NCBI RefSeq assembly: GCF_044582145.1
Contig: NZ_JBDODO010000003.1
Length of the DNA stretch: 64,000 bases
Origin: Guyparkeria sp016278265
Lineage (GTDB): Bacteria; Pseudomonadota; Gammaproteobacteria; Halothiobacillales; Halothiobacillaceae
Reading direction: 5' to 3' (one strand)
Below the pieces are notes generated by a model, which had not been told where the DNA came from, made no database searches, and worked only from the letters and a program-made list of their open reading frames with translations. Numbering within the stretch: the stretch's first letter is position 1; the number at the start of each line of letters is the position of its first letter. The position numbers and the translations under genes are program-made. Below, one piece after another: positions 9,196-17,378 of the stretch.

Positions 9196-9212
9196 AGCAG
9201 GACGCGTGCCAA
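9196..9212 (-). promoter_or_regulatory. Sigma-54 (-24/-12) promoter of the fliE operon
   Basis: On the minus strand the element reads TTGGCACGCGTCCTGCT, one base off the consensus. The invariant GG (9210-9209) and GC (9198-9197) are separated by exactly 10 bases. Transcription would start near 9186, about 35 bases before the fliE ATG. The adjacent gene encodes a FleQ-type activator, which fits. Confidence 0.9.
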
Positions 9213-9252
9213 TTAAGGAATCTCTGCACGGTTCCTTAGGTCAGCGGGGCGA

Positions 9253-10674
9253 TCAGCCGATCTGGTACTTGCGCATCTTCTCGACGAGGGTGGTGCGACG
9301 GATCCCCAGCAGCCGGGCGGCACGGGCAACCACCGCGTCGGCCTGTGTCAACGCCGCCTGGATCCAGGCCTGCTCAATCGCCTCGAGCTGCGACTTAAGC
9401 GAAATGCCGTCGTCCGGTAGCGTGAGATCACAATCGCCGACCTCCTCCGGTGTCAGTGGCAACCGCGGACCGAAGTTCTCGGTCAAAGACCAAATACTGC
9501 GCGGGTCCGGATCCATTTTCTCCATCGCCGCTGACCGATCGCTGGCCGACTCGGCCGGGTAACCGGGATCCGGCTCCGACGGGCTGAGGTGCTGCAGGTG
9601 CGCGGGAAGGTCACCAACCCGGGACGGGCGATCAGCGGCAAGGATGCCGACACGTTCGAGCACGTTGGCCAACTCGCGCACATTGCCGGGCCAGTCGTGC
9701 CGTTTGAGCACCGAGATCACCGCATCGGTCAGCGTTGGCGCCGGGCGCCCGTCGCGGTGCAGACGCTCCACCAGTGCCGTGGCGATCTCGGGCAGGTCGT
9801 CACGCAGGGCGCGCAGCGGTTGCGTCTGGATGGGAAAGACGTTGAGACGGTAATAAAGATCCTGGCGGAACTTGCCCTCGTCGACCATCGAGAGCAGATC
9901 GCGGTGCGTCGCCGCCACGATGCGCACGTCGGCATCGAACGAGGCACTACCGCCAACGCGCTCGAACTTGCGCTCCTGCAGCACCCGCAGGATCTTGACC
10001 TGCATGGAGAACGGCATGTCACCGATCTCGTCGAGAAAGATGGTGCCGCCCTGGGCCAGCTCGAAACGCCCCTTGCGCTGCGTGATCGCGCCGGTGAAGG
10101 CCCCCTTTTCATGACCGAACAACTCCGATTCCAACAACTCGCCGGGAATAGCCCCGCAATTGACCGGTACAAACGGCTTATCGGCGCGCTCGGAGAGCAT
10201 GTGGATCATCCGGGCAACCACTTCCTTGCCCGTGCCTGTCTCGCCGAGGATCAGCACGGTGGCCTCCGTGGGCGCGACCTGGGCCACCTCGTGGCGCACG
10301 CCCTCAAGCGCCGGGCTGCTGCCAATCAGGCCACGATTTTCACGACGCAGTCGCTCACCGTGCCAACGGCTTTTCATCGGCGCGAGCACGGCCTGCAGCG
10401 TGTCCAGCGGCACCGGCCAGGGCAACTGGGCCTGCGGCGGAACGGGCGGGATGTCGTCAAGCTGGCCCAGCACCACCCAGGGGGATCGGGTGGTCGAATC
10501 GGCCGCTTCGACCGCGCCATCGGCCGCGAACGTCAAGCGGCACAACGGCGCATCGGACTCGGGGGGTTCCAGACCCGTGCGGGTGTCGAAACCGAGCAGC
10601 GTCAATTGCTCGTTCAGCAACGACGCCTCGGGCGCCTTGCTGTCGATCCAGCAAAGGGGTTGCGGCCGCGGCAT
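9253..10674 (-). CDS. fleQ: Sigma-54 dependent flagellar regulator FleQ
   Basis: A 473-residue activator. Residues 1-110 form a receiver-like FleQ domain; no phosphorylatable Asp pattern is evident. The AAA+ core has Walker A GETGTGKE (144-151), the sigma-54 contact loop GAFTGA (191-196) and Walker B TIFLDE (211-216). A Fis-type helix-turn-helix closes the protein (about 440-473). In known members FleQ is the master activator of early flagellar genes, and c-di-GMP binding to the AAA+ domain reverses its action. The start at 10674 is set by AGGAG about 7 bases upstream; the frame extends 104 codons further but without protein character. fleS/fleR, which follow fleQ in Pseudomonas, are absent here. 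Confidence 0.92.
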   Translation of the reverse strand: MPRPQPLCWIDSKAPEASLLNEQLTLLGFDTRTGLEPPESDAPLCRLTFAADGAVEAADSTTRSPWVVLGQLDDIPPVPPQAQLPWPVPLDTLQAVLAPMKSRWHGERLRRENRGLIGSSPALEGVRHEVAQVAPTEATVLILGETGTGKEVVARMIHMLSERADKPFVPVNCGAIPGELLESELFGHEKGAFTGAITQRKGRFELAQGGTIFLDEIGDMPFSMQVKILRVLQERKFERVGGSASFDADVRIVAATHRDLLSMVDEGKFRQDLYYRLNVFPIQTQPLRALRDDLPEIATALVERLHRDGRPAPTLTDAVISVLKRHDWPGNVRELANVLERVGILAADRPSRVGDLPAHLQHLSPSEPDPGYPAESASDRSAAMEKMDPDPRSIWSLTENFGPRLPLTPEEVGDCDLTLPDDGISLKSQLEAIEQAWIQAALTQADAVVARAARLLGIRRTTLVEKMRKYQIG

Positions 10675-10972
10675 GCTCTTCTCCTGGGTGCTCAGCGGTC
10701 TGTCGCCGCCGATTCTTGTTGTTTTTTGTTTGTTTTTCCGAGCAAACTGTCGCGCTCCTCCGGTCAGGGCCCTTAGGCGAGGGCGGCCGCGACAATTGGA
10801 GTTCGAAAAAGTTCCCGAGAAATTAGCGTGACCGTCGTGGCATGTCAAAACATTGTCACTCGCAATGAAATTCCGCGTTTTCTCCTGTGGCTTGTGAGCG
10901 ACACCGGCTCGTCCTACCATCGACAGGAGCCTCGGCACACCCAGCCGGAAACCGCCCCCGACCGGAGCCTGC
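10675..10972. other. Divergent regulatory region between fleQ and the second FliK-like gene
   Basis: About 300 bases with no gene. It contains a T-rich tract (10716-10738) just upstream of fleQ and a moderately AT-rich stretch around 10800-10885. A promoter for the plus-strand unit is proposed at 10892-10920; I could not find a convincing promoter for fleQ. Confidence 0.55.
10892..10920 (+). promoter_or_regulatory. Candidate sigma-70 promoter for the FliK2/FlhB-tail operon
   Basis: TTGTGA (10892-10897) and TACCAT (10915-10920) are spaced by 17 bases, about 52 bases before the ATG at 10973. Each box has four or more consensus positions. No sigma-54 element was found on this side. Confidence 0.45.
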
Positions 10973-12490
10973 ATGAAGATTCTCAAGGTCGAACAGCCCG
11001 GTCAGACGACCACCGCGGGGCCGGTCCTCCGCTTGGAGACGGGGCAGCGCCTGGCGGCCATTTCGTTGTCGGACGCCCGGCCCGGAGATCGCGCCATGCT
11101 GTCGGTGGCCGGCGGGCAGCTACAGGTCACCACGCAACACCCATTGAAGGCAGGCCAGGCCATCGACCTGGTGGTCACCCGGCTCGGCGAACAGGTTCAC
11201 CTGCGGCCGCTCGGCCCTCCGCCCGACCCGCGCCAGCTCGATCAGGCGCAGTTGACCCGCAACCTGCTGCAGGCCCTTGCCCGCCTGCCAACCAGCAGCG
11301 CGAGCGGCGCGACCACCCCGAACCTTGGCCCGAACGTCAGGATGCCAGCGACCGCCGCCGGCATGGGCACCGCATCACCCGCTCCTGCAAACAGCCCACC
11401 TCAGGCGCCGATCGGCACGTCAACAGGGAACGCACCGAACGCCTCGTTACCAGGAACTCAACCCCCTCCATCGACCGCGCGGCAGGCCGGCGGGACTGCC
11501 TCCGCAGCGATCCCCGCGTCGGTCTTTCAGGCAACTCGACCGAGCGGCACGGCCGCGTCCACGGAATCGCTGATGCGCGCCGCATTTGCCCAGACGGCCA
11601 AGCCTGGAACTCAAGCAATGACTCCGGCGAATGCCCCGCCTTCTGGGGAAGCCACACCAACGGCACCAGCCCAGGCCATTCCCCCGGGACTCAATGGGCT
11701 GCTGCCACTGCTCTCGGCGCTGCGCGAGCCACGGCTCATCCAGGGGCTGGTCGCCGGGTGGCTGGCCACACCGGCCAATCCCGCCAAACAGCCCAACCCG
11801 CTGGCTGCAGTGGGCGGGGTCATGCCGGCGCCCGCCGGCCAAGGCCAAGGGCAAGGGCAAGGGCAAGGATTTATGGAAACCCCGCTGGGCACCCTGCTCC
11901 AACAAGCCGCTCGGAGCTTGCGTAGCCAGCCGGATCTGGCCCCGCGCGACCCGGCCGCCCGACAGGCCACGCTCGAATTCATGCAGCGGCTCGGCGAGCA
12001 GGTCGAGCGCAGCCAGCTGGCAACCGCCCTCTCCCAGGGGGCTGCCGGCGCGGCGGCGGGAACACAGACCGGCCCCAACCAGCCCACCTGGTTGCTGGAG
12101 ATCCCGCTGCAACTGGCCAACGAGGCACACGCGCTGCGCCTGTCGATTCGAGAGGAAGATGAATCGGGCGAAGCGCAAAGCGGTGGCGGTCGATGGCGCA
12201 TCGATCTGGCGATGGCGTGGCCGCAACTCGGCCCGCTACATGCCGCCCTGGTCATGCAGGGCGAGCGGATCGATATCGATTTCTTCGCTGACCAGCCGGA
12301 GACGATTGCCATACTGGAGGCCACACGCCCAACATTGGCCCGCGGATTGGCGGATGCCGGATTCACGCCCGGGCGTCTGGGTGCCCACCCCGGCCCGCCA
12401 CCGGCCAGCGCGCAGGCCCGGCTCGATCCCGACACCGCAACGGCCGCCGGTGATTCCGCCCCGCAGGGCTTTCTGAGCGAGCAGGCATGA
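10973..12490 (+). CDS. Second FliK-like protein (hook-length control family)
   Basis: A 505-residue protein. The N-terminal 90 residues form a compact, beta-rich domain; residues 95-280 are a Pro/Ala/Gly/Thr-rich linker with a Gln-Gly repeat; the last 200 residues contain a FliK C-terminal-like domain (around LRSQPDLAPRDPAARQATLE and WLLEIPLQLANEAHALRLSI, ending with a segment of the form GRWRIDLAMAWPQLGPLHAAL). In overall plan it resembles the FliK-like partner (YlqG in Bacillus) that is paired with a free FlhB C-terminal domain, as here: the next gene overlaps by four bases. Its exact function is unknown; a role in flagellar export control is inferred from the partner and from fleQ next door. 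The true fliK is at 1536. Confidence 0.7.
   Translation: MKILKVEQPGQTTTAGPVLRLETGQRLAAISLSDARPGDRAMLSVAGGQLQVTTQHPLKAGQAIDLVVTRLGEQVHLRPLGPPPDPRQLDQAQLTRNLLQALARLPTSSASGATTPNLGPNVRMPATAAGMGTASPAPANSPPQAPIGTSTGNAPNASLPGTQPPPSTARQAGGTASAAIPASVFQATRPSGTAASTESLMRAAFAQTAKPGTQAMTPANAPPSGEATPTAPAQAIPPGLNGLLPLLSALREPRLIQGLVAGWLATPANPAKQPNPLAAVGGVMPAPAGQGQGQGQGQGFMETPLGTLLQQAARSLRSQPDLAPRDPAARQATLEFMQRLGEQVERSQLATALSQGAAGAAAGTQTGPNQPTWLLEIPLQLANEAHALRLSIREEDESGEAQSGGGRWRIDLAMAWPQLGPLHAALVMQGERIDIDFFADQPETIAILEATRPTLARGLADAGFTPGRLGAHPGPPPASAQARLDPDTATAAGDSAPQGFLSEQA
11840..11869 (+). repeat. Five-copy hexanucleotide repeat (CAAGGN) inside the FliK-like gene
   Basis: Five tandem copies of a 6-base unit encode alternating Gly and Gln. 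Because the unit is a multiple of three, slippage would change linker length by two residues without breaking the frame. Confidence 0.9.
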
Positions 12491-12834
12491 GCGACCCGGA
12501 CCAGAGCGACACACACAAGCACCATCGGCCGTCATCCGGTCCGCGGCGGGCAATTGCGCTGTCTTACGACGGCACGGATGTGCCGCAGGTGGTGGCCACC
12601 GGGCAGGATGAACTGGCGCGACGCATTATCGAGGTGGCCCGGGAGTCCGGGGTGCCAGCCGTCGAAGACCCGATGCTTGCCCGTGCGCTGGCCGAGATCG
12701 ATCTGGGCGATCACATCCCCGAAGCGCTGTTCCGCGCCGTGGCCGAGGTATTGAGCTACGCGCTCTACGTCAACGACCGACACGAGGACGTGCTGCGCCG
12801 CGCCCGGGAACAGGGCGACGAGGACGACCGCTGA
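12487..12834 (+). CDS. FlhB C-terminal-domain-like protein (FlhX/YlqH type)
   Basis: A 115-residue soluble protein. From residue 18 it reads RRAIALSYDGTDVPQVVATG and then a DPMLARALAEIDLGDHIPEALFRAVAEVL region that matches the cytoplasmic C-terminal part of FlhB/YscU export switch proteins, downstream of the self-cleavage site. The NPTH cleavage motif and the four membrane helices of FlhB are absent. Such free domains occur widely; in Helicobacter one (FlhX) can replace a deleted FlhB tail. The gene overlaps the FliK-like gene by ATGA, and a terminator follows 50 bases after the stop. True flhB is not in this window. Confidence 0.85.
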   Translation: MSDPDQSDTHKHHRPSSGPRRAIALSYDGTDVPQVVATGQDELARRIIEVARESGVPAVEDPMLARALAEIDLGDHIPEALFRAVAEVLSYALYVNDRHEDVLRRAREQGDEDDR

Positions 12835-12884
12835 TCTGCGATCAAGGTGGTCTCACCGCCGACACTGACAAGTTGTCAGGCACG

Positions 12885-12914
12885 AAAAAACCCGCCATCT
12901 CAGGCGGGTTTTTT
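12885..12914. terminator. Bidirectional terminator between the FlhB-like gene and the tRNA operon
   Basis: A 12-bp perfect stem, six A-T pairs outside six G-C pairs (12885-12896 with 12903-12914), around a 6-base loop. It has T6 on either strand, so it ends the plus-strand operon and the minus-strand tRNA transcript. Confidence 0.95.
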
Positions 12915-12925
12915 CGACGCTATGG

Positions 12926-13002
12926 TGGGGTGACTGATGGGATTCGAACCCACGACCACCGGAATCACAATCCGGGGCTCTACCAACTGAGCTACAGTCA
13001 CC
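12926..13002 (-). tRNA. tRNA-His (anticodon GTG)
   Basis: Cloverleaf of 77 bases with encoded CCA. The anticodon loop reads TTGTGAT. The extra 5' G pairing with C73, the identity mark of tRNA-His, is present (5' GGTGACTG against CAGTCACC). T-arm GTGGGTTCGAATCCCAT is normal. Confidence 0.97.
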
Positions 13003-13038
13003 ATCGAAGGGCTTTCACCGTTCGTGCAGGTGCGCTTA

Positions 13039-13115
13039 TGGCGCGCCCGGCAGGACTCGAACCCGCAACCCTCGGCTTAGAAGGCCGATGCTCTATCCGG
13101 TTGAGCTACAGGCGC
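13039..13115 (-). tRNA. tRNA-Arg (anticodon TCT)
   Basis: A 77-base cloverleaf with encoded CCA. Acceptor arm GCGCCTG pairs with CGGGCGC (one T-G pair), the anticodon loop is CTTCTAA, and the T-arm is GCGGGTTCGAGTCCTGC. Middle member of the Pro-Arg-His operon. Confidence 0.97.
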
Positions 13116-13133
13116 AAGTTTCGGCTAATTCAC

Positions 13134-13210
13134 TGGTCGGAGTGGAGGGATTCGAACCCCCGACCACCTGGTCCCAAACCAGGTGCGCTACCAAACTGCG
13201 CTACACTCCG
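13134..13210 (-). tRNA. tRNA-Pro (anticodon TGG)
   Basis: A 77-base cloverleaf with encoded CCA and discriminator A. Acceptor CGGAGTG pairs with CACTCCG; the anticodon loop reads TTTGGGA. First gene of the operon, about 65 bases from the proposed transcription start. Confidence 0.97.
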
Positions 13211-13281
13211 TTCGCCGTCATCGCGCAAACGCGCCTCCCCCGCCGGAGCGGTTCGACCCGTGCCGGTGACGAAGGTGCGCC

Positions 13282-13310
13282 ATGATAGGCATCGACCGAG
13301 GTCAAGTCAA
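13282..13310 (-). promoter_or_regulatory. Sigma-70 promoter of the tRNA operon
   Basis: On the minus strand, TTGACT (13310-13305) and TATCAT (13287-13282) are separated by exactly 17 bases. The bases after the -10 box are GC-rich (GGCGCACC), a discriminator of the kind found at stringently controlled stable-RNA promoters. It lies between ptsP, which it does not read into, and tRNA-Pro. Confidence 0.82.
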
Positions 13311-13336
13311 TCGTCCCGCACGGCATCGCGCGACGG

Positions 13337-15628
13337 TCAATAACGGCCCGCGCGAATCAGGCCGCCCAACCCGCGATCATCCAGCGCCTGGTTGAGCAGG
13401 GTGCGGATCTCGGCTGGTCGCTCGCAACGCATCGCCTGCTCCAGCAGCGCCTGGGCATCGGCATGCGAGAAACTGCGAATTACCCACTTGATGCGCGGCA
13501 ACGAGCCGGCGCTCATCGACAGCGAGTGGATGCCCAACCCCAGGAGCAGCACCGCCCCGAGCGGATCACCCGACAGCTCGCCGCAGACGGCAACCTCGCA
13601 CTCCTGGCGCACGCCGGCGGCACAGACATCGCGAATCGCCGCGAGCACGGCCGGGTGCAGGGCATCGTAACGCGAGGCAACTCGCTCGTTGTTGCGGTCG
13701 ATTGCCAACAGGTACTGGGTGAGATCGTTGGTGCCGATGGAGAGAAAATCACAGCGACGGGCCAGTGCATCGGCCTGGTAGACCGCCGAGGGCACCTCGA
13801 TCATGACCCCGATCTTCGGCCGCTGGATCTCGCCGATCTCCTCCGACACCTCATCGAATGCCTGCGCGATGTAGGCCAGCGACTGGTCGAGCTCCTCGAC
13901 CGCCGAGATCATCGGCAGGAGGATATGCAGGTTGTTCAGCCCCGCCGAGGCCTTGAGCATCGCGCGGATCTGGGTGAGGAAGATCTCGGGGTGGTCGAGC
14001 ACCAGCCGGATGCCCCGCCAGCCGAGAAACGGGTTGTCCTCGCGGATGGGGAAATACGACAGCGGCTTGTCGCCACCCACGTCGAGCGTACGCAGCACCA
14101 CGGGCTTGCCGGCAAAGGTCTCGAGCGCCTCGCGGTAGATATGGGCCTGCTCCTCCTCGCCGGGGAACTGCTTGCGAATCTGGAACGGCACCTCGGTGCG
14201 GTACAGGCCGATGCCCTCGGCGCCGACGGTCAGCGAGGGCGCCATGTCCGAGAGCAGGCCGATATTGACGTGCATGGCGACACGCACGCCATCGGAGGTC
14301 AGCGCCGGCTCGTCACGCAGGGCGGCAAGCTCTTCGGTCAGCTCGGCCTCCTCGCGGGCCAGCCGCCGCATCTCCTCGCGCAGCGAGCCGCGCGGGCGCA
14401 CCACGACTAGGCCGCGGTACCCGTCGACCACCACTTCCTTGTTGCGCAGCCGCGAGATCGGCAGGTCGGAGACGCCCATCGCCGCCGGCACGCCCAGCGC
14501 ACGCGCCAGAATCGCGAGATGGGAGGAGCCCGAGCCGGTCGACGAGACGATACCCACCAGGCGCTCGGTGGGCACCTCGGCCAGATGCGAGGCGGACAGG
14601 TCGTTGCCGACCAGCACGATCTGATCGGGCCACTCGGTCGGCCCGGCGCTCTCGGCATGCAGCTTCTGCAACACCCGGCTGCCCAGGTCGCGGATGTCCT
14701 GGGCGCGCTCACGCAGATACGAATCGCTCATCTGCTCGAACACGGCGGCGTGCTCGGCGATCGCATCGCGCAACGCCGCCCCCGCCCACTGGCCGGCACG
14801 GATATGCTGCTCGATCGCCTCGACCAGCGAGCCACCCGACAGCATGCGGATGTAGGCATCGAACAGCAGGTTCTCCTCTTCACTGCCAGATGCCCGCGCG
14901 AAATCGATCTTGAGCTGCTCGAATTCCTGGCGGACGGCCTCGATGGCGCTGTCGAGCACGGCCAGCTCGTGGTCGATGTCCTCGACATCACGATCCTCGA
15001 CCATCTCCAGCGACTGGCCGTCGGCCACCACCACCGCGGTACCGAACACCACGCCGGGCGACCCCGGCAGACCGCGCGCCGAGAAGGCCGAGTCAAAGCC
15101 GCCGGGTTCGTTGCCGGTGCGCATCAGCTCGCCGCTCGCGCGGGCATGGCGAATGGCCGAGGCCAGCTGGGTCGCCAGGGTGACGACGAAGGATTCCTGA
15201 TCGTCGGAAAACCGGCGCCGCTCGCGGGCCTGCACGACGAGCACGCCCAGCACGTCCCCGCGATGGATGATCGGCACGCCGAGGAACCCGTGATAGGGCT
15301 CCTCGCCGATATCGGTTACGAACTTGAAGGCCGGATGCAGCGCGGCATCCTCGAGGTTGATCACTTCGGCGCGGCGCGCGACTAACCCGACCATCCCCTC
15401 GTCGAGGGCGAGCGACACCTGCCCCACCATCGCCTTGTTCAACCCCTCGGTGGCCTGCAGCACCAGGCTGGGTTCGACCGCCTCTGCCTCATCGCCGCCC
15501 AGGACGTAGACCGAGCAGACCGAGACATGGAGCGCCGACTGCACCCGCCGGGCGATCAGGTCGAGCGCGGCCCGCAGGTCGGCGGACTTGGAGACCTCGG
15601 TGACGATCTGGCGGAGTTCATCGAGCAT
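13337..15628 (-). CDS. ptsP: Phosphoenolpyruvate--protein phosphotransferase PtsP (EI-Ntr)
   Basis: A 763-residue protein with a GAF domain at about 1-160, then an enzyme I core. The phosphohistidine sits in GSGSSHLAILARALG at His370; the C-terminal PEP-binding barrel shows GIGLYRTEVPFQ near 460, FLSIGTNDLTQYLLAIDRNN near 655 and CGELSGDP near 700. It transfers phosphate from PEP to NPr in the nitrogen phosphotransferase system, a regulator of potassium and nitrogen metabolism. The start at 15628 (MLDELRQIV) matches the E. coli protein; an open frame further upstream lies inside rppH. It overlaps rppH by 11 bases, the same pair and order as in E. coli. Confidence 0.95.
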   Translation of the reverse strand: MLDELRQIVTEVSKSADLRAALDLIARRVQSALHVSVCSVYVLGGDEAEAVEPSLVLQATEGLNKAMVGQVSLALDEGMVGLVARRAEVINLEDAALHPAFKFVTDIGEEPYHGFLGVPIIHRGDVLGVLVVQARERRRFSDDQESFVVTLATQLASAIRHARASGELMRTGNEPGGFDSAFSARGLPGSPGVVFGTAVVVADGQSLEMVEDRDVEDIDHELAVLDSAIEAVRQEFEQLKIDFARASGSEEENLLFDAYIRMLSGGSLVEAIEQHIRAGQWAGAALRDAIAEHAAVFEQMSDSYLRERAQDIRDLGSRVLQKLHAESAGPTEWPDQIVLVGNDLSASHLAEVPTERLVGIVSSTGSGSSHLAILARALGVPAAMGVSDLPISRLRNKEVVVDGYRGLVVVRPRGSLREEMRRLAREEAELTEELAALRDEPALTSDGVRVAMHVNIGLLSDMAPSLTVGAEGIGLYRTEVPFQIRKQFPGEEEQAHIYREALETFAGKPVVLRTLDVGGDKPLSYFPIREDNPFLGWRGIRLVLDHPEIFLTQIRAMLKASAGLNNLHILLPMISAVEELDQSLAYIAQAFDEVSEEIGEIQRPKIGVMIEVPSAVYQADALARRCDFLSIGTNDLTQYLLAIDRNNERVASRYDALHPAVLAAIRDVCAAGVRQECEVAVCGELSGDPLGAVLLLGLGIHSLSMSAGSLPRIKWVIRSFSHADAQALLEQAMRCERPAEIRTLLNQALDDRGLGGLIRAGRY

Positions 15629-16196
15629 CGCGATTCCCCGTCGTGGCCAAATCGGCCGAGGAGTCGCGTCCGCCGCGCCGCTCGAGTTGCTCGGGCAGGC
15701 AGTCGTCCGGGCATTCGGGGGGCACGCCCTCGATGAAGGGCGCAAGCTGGTGCAACGCTTGGAAATAGACGGTGCGCTTGAAGTAGATCACTTCGGGCAA
15801 GATCGACCAGAAGGGACGCCATTCCCAGCCGTCGAATTCCGGCTTGTGGGTGGCATTGAGATCGAAGGCGCTCTCGTCGGTGCGCAGGCGCAGGAGAAAC
15901 CATTTCTGCTTCTGACCGATGCAGACGGGTTGGACGTGACGCCGGACCATGTTGCGCGGCAACCGGTAACGCAGCCAGCCGCGGGTCCAGCCCATCACCG
16001 AGACATGCTCGGGCAGCAGCCCCACCTCTTCGTGGAGCTCGCGATACATGGCCTCCAGCGGCCGCTCCTCGACATTGATGCCACCTTGGGGAAACTGCCA
16101 GGAACGATGCCCGACCCGTTTGCCCCAGAAGACCTCGCCTCGCTGGTTGCACACGATGATGCCGACATTGGGTCGAAAGCCGCTACGGTCAATCAC
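15618..16196 (-). CDS. rppH: RNA 5'-pyrophosphohydrolase RppH
   Basis: A 192-residue Nudix enzyme. The N-terminus MIDRSGFRPNVGIIVCN is characteristic, and the Nudix box runs from Gly38 to Leu60 (GGINVEERPLEAMYRELHEE, then VGL). RppH removes pyrophosphate from the 5' end of triphosphorylated transcripts and so triggers RNase E dependent decay. The C-terminal 30 residues are Arg/Asp-rich and extend beyond the conserved part. Expected to be co-transcribed with ptsP. Confidence 0.95.
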   Translation of the reverse strand: MIDRSGFRPNVGIIVCNQRGEVFWGKRVGHRSWQFPQGGINVEERPLEAMYRELHEEVGLLPEHVSVMGWTRGWLRYRLPRNMVRRHVQPVCIGQKQKWFLLRLRTDESAFDLNATHKPEFDGWEWRPFWSILPEVIYFKRTVYFQALHQLAPFIEGVPPECPDDCLPEQLERRGGRDSSADLATTGNRDAR

Positions 16197-16660
16197 GATT
16201 CCACTCTTGCAAAAGGTCAGTCGCCTGAAATGGCGGGACGTCGCGCCCCGCAGGGGTAAACCACCACGACGGCACCCGGCCGTGGGTGGTCACCCAAGTG
16301 TCATTGATTCTTTCACAAAACCCGGGGGCGATAAACCGACGCCGCCAACCGGCTGGCGAACCACGGCGGGAATGACCCACCTCCTTGGCTTTCCGGCGTG
16401 CTCCGCCATCGATACGCCCGTCCGAAGACGGGGATGATTGCTCGTCGACAACCGGCAATACGGGGGACCGGACAAGCCGCGAAGCCCTCTCGGGCAGGCC
16501 GCCGGGCACAGAGAAGAATCGCGCAGCCAGGCCGGCATTTCCCCGGGCCGCGATCCGGCGATGTTTGGGGTATCATGCGCGCCCGTCGACCCGGCACCGG
16601 CCGGGACCCCACGCGACCATGATGGCAGGCAAACCGCGCCCTGCCGGCAGGAGGCCCTTC
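16197..16660. other. Intergenic region between rppH and the HAD phosphatase gene
   Basis: About 460 bases. Open frames here (for example 16189-16509 on the minus strand) have Arg/Pro/Gly-rich translations typical of noncoding GC-rich DNA, and no ribosome site. It must hold the divergent promoters of rppH-ptsP and the HAD gene, but I see no box pair good enough to call. Confidence 0.5.
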
Positions 16661-17335
16661 GTGAAACTCGCCATCTTCGACCTCGACAACACCTTGCTCG
16701 CCGGTGACTCCGATCACGCTTGGGGCGCCTTCATGACCGACCACGGCATTGTCGACGCCGACGATTACGCCCGGCACAACGACGAGTTCCTGCGCCATTA
16801 CCAGCAGGGCACGCTCGATATCCACGCCTACCTGCGCTTCGCGCTCGCGCCCCTGGCCGAGCACCCGGCCGAGGACCTGGAGGCGTGGCGTGCCGAGTTC
16901 ATCGAGAACGACATCCGGCCGCTGATCACTCAGGCGGCGCGCGAGCTGGTCGAATCCCACCGCCGCCAGGGCCACACCCTGATGCTGATCACGGCGACGA
17001 ACGCCTTCGTCACCGGACCGATCGCCGCCCTGCTGGAAATCCCGCACCTGCTGGCGACTGAGCCCGAGCGGCGCGCCGGTCGTTACACCGGCCGATACAC
17101 CGGCACGCCGACCTTCCAGCACGGCAAGATCCTGGCGTTGGAGGAATGGCTCGAGGCGCAGCAGATGCGTCCGGAGGAGACCTGGTTCTATTCCGACTCG
17201 CGCAACGACCTGCCACTGCTCGAGCAGGTCGATCACCCGATCGCGGTCGACCCGGACCCGGTGCTGCGCCGCGAGGCCGTGGCGCGTGGCTGGAAGATCC
17301 TGGCACTGAACACCGTCGAGGAAACGGCGGGATAG
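16661..17335 (+). CDS. HAD superfamily (subfamily IB) phosphatase
   Basis: A 224-residue hydrolase. Motif I is FDLDNTLL with nucleophile Asp7 and acid Asp9; motif II is the MLITATN segment near 107-113; motif III/IV is FYSDSRNDLPLLEQ near 175-188. This is the SerB-like HAD-IB type, in which members act on phosphoserine or other small phosphoesters; the substrate cannot be read from sequence. The start is GTG at 16661 because a strong GCAGGAGG lies 7 bases upstream, whereas tandem ATGs at 16619 and 16622 lack one and add a non-homologous N-terminus. Convergent with dcd. Confidence 0.85.
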   Translation: MKLAIFDLDNTLLAGDSDHAWGAFMTDHGIVDADDYARHNDEFLRHYQQGTLDIHAYLRFALAPLAEHPAEDLEAWRAEFIENDIRPLITQAARELVESHRRQGHTLMLITATNAFVTGPIAALLEIPHLLATEPERRAGRYTGRYTGTPTFQHGKILALEEWLEAQQMRPEETWFYSDSRNDLPLLEQVDHPIAVDPDPVLRREAVARGWKILALNTVEETAG

Positions 17336-17378
17336 AATAAGGTCACGGAACACGCCAGCGGCGCATCCCGCAACGGCG

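Noticed and set aside
10675..10986. N-terminal extension of fleQ by 104 residues
   Set aside because: Ribosome site and similarity begin at 10674; the extension has random composition.
12873..13343. A 156-codon open frame on the plus strand with several copies of a motif like ARPAGLEPATLGLE
   Set aside because: It is the reverse complement of three tRNA genes; this pattern is a known artefact of translating tRNA antisense.
16189..16509. A 106-codon minus-strand open frame in the rppH/HAD gap
   Set aside because: Arg/Gly/Pro-rich translation typical of noncoding GC-rich DNA and overlapping the rppH start.
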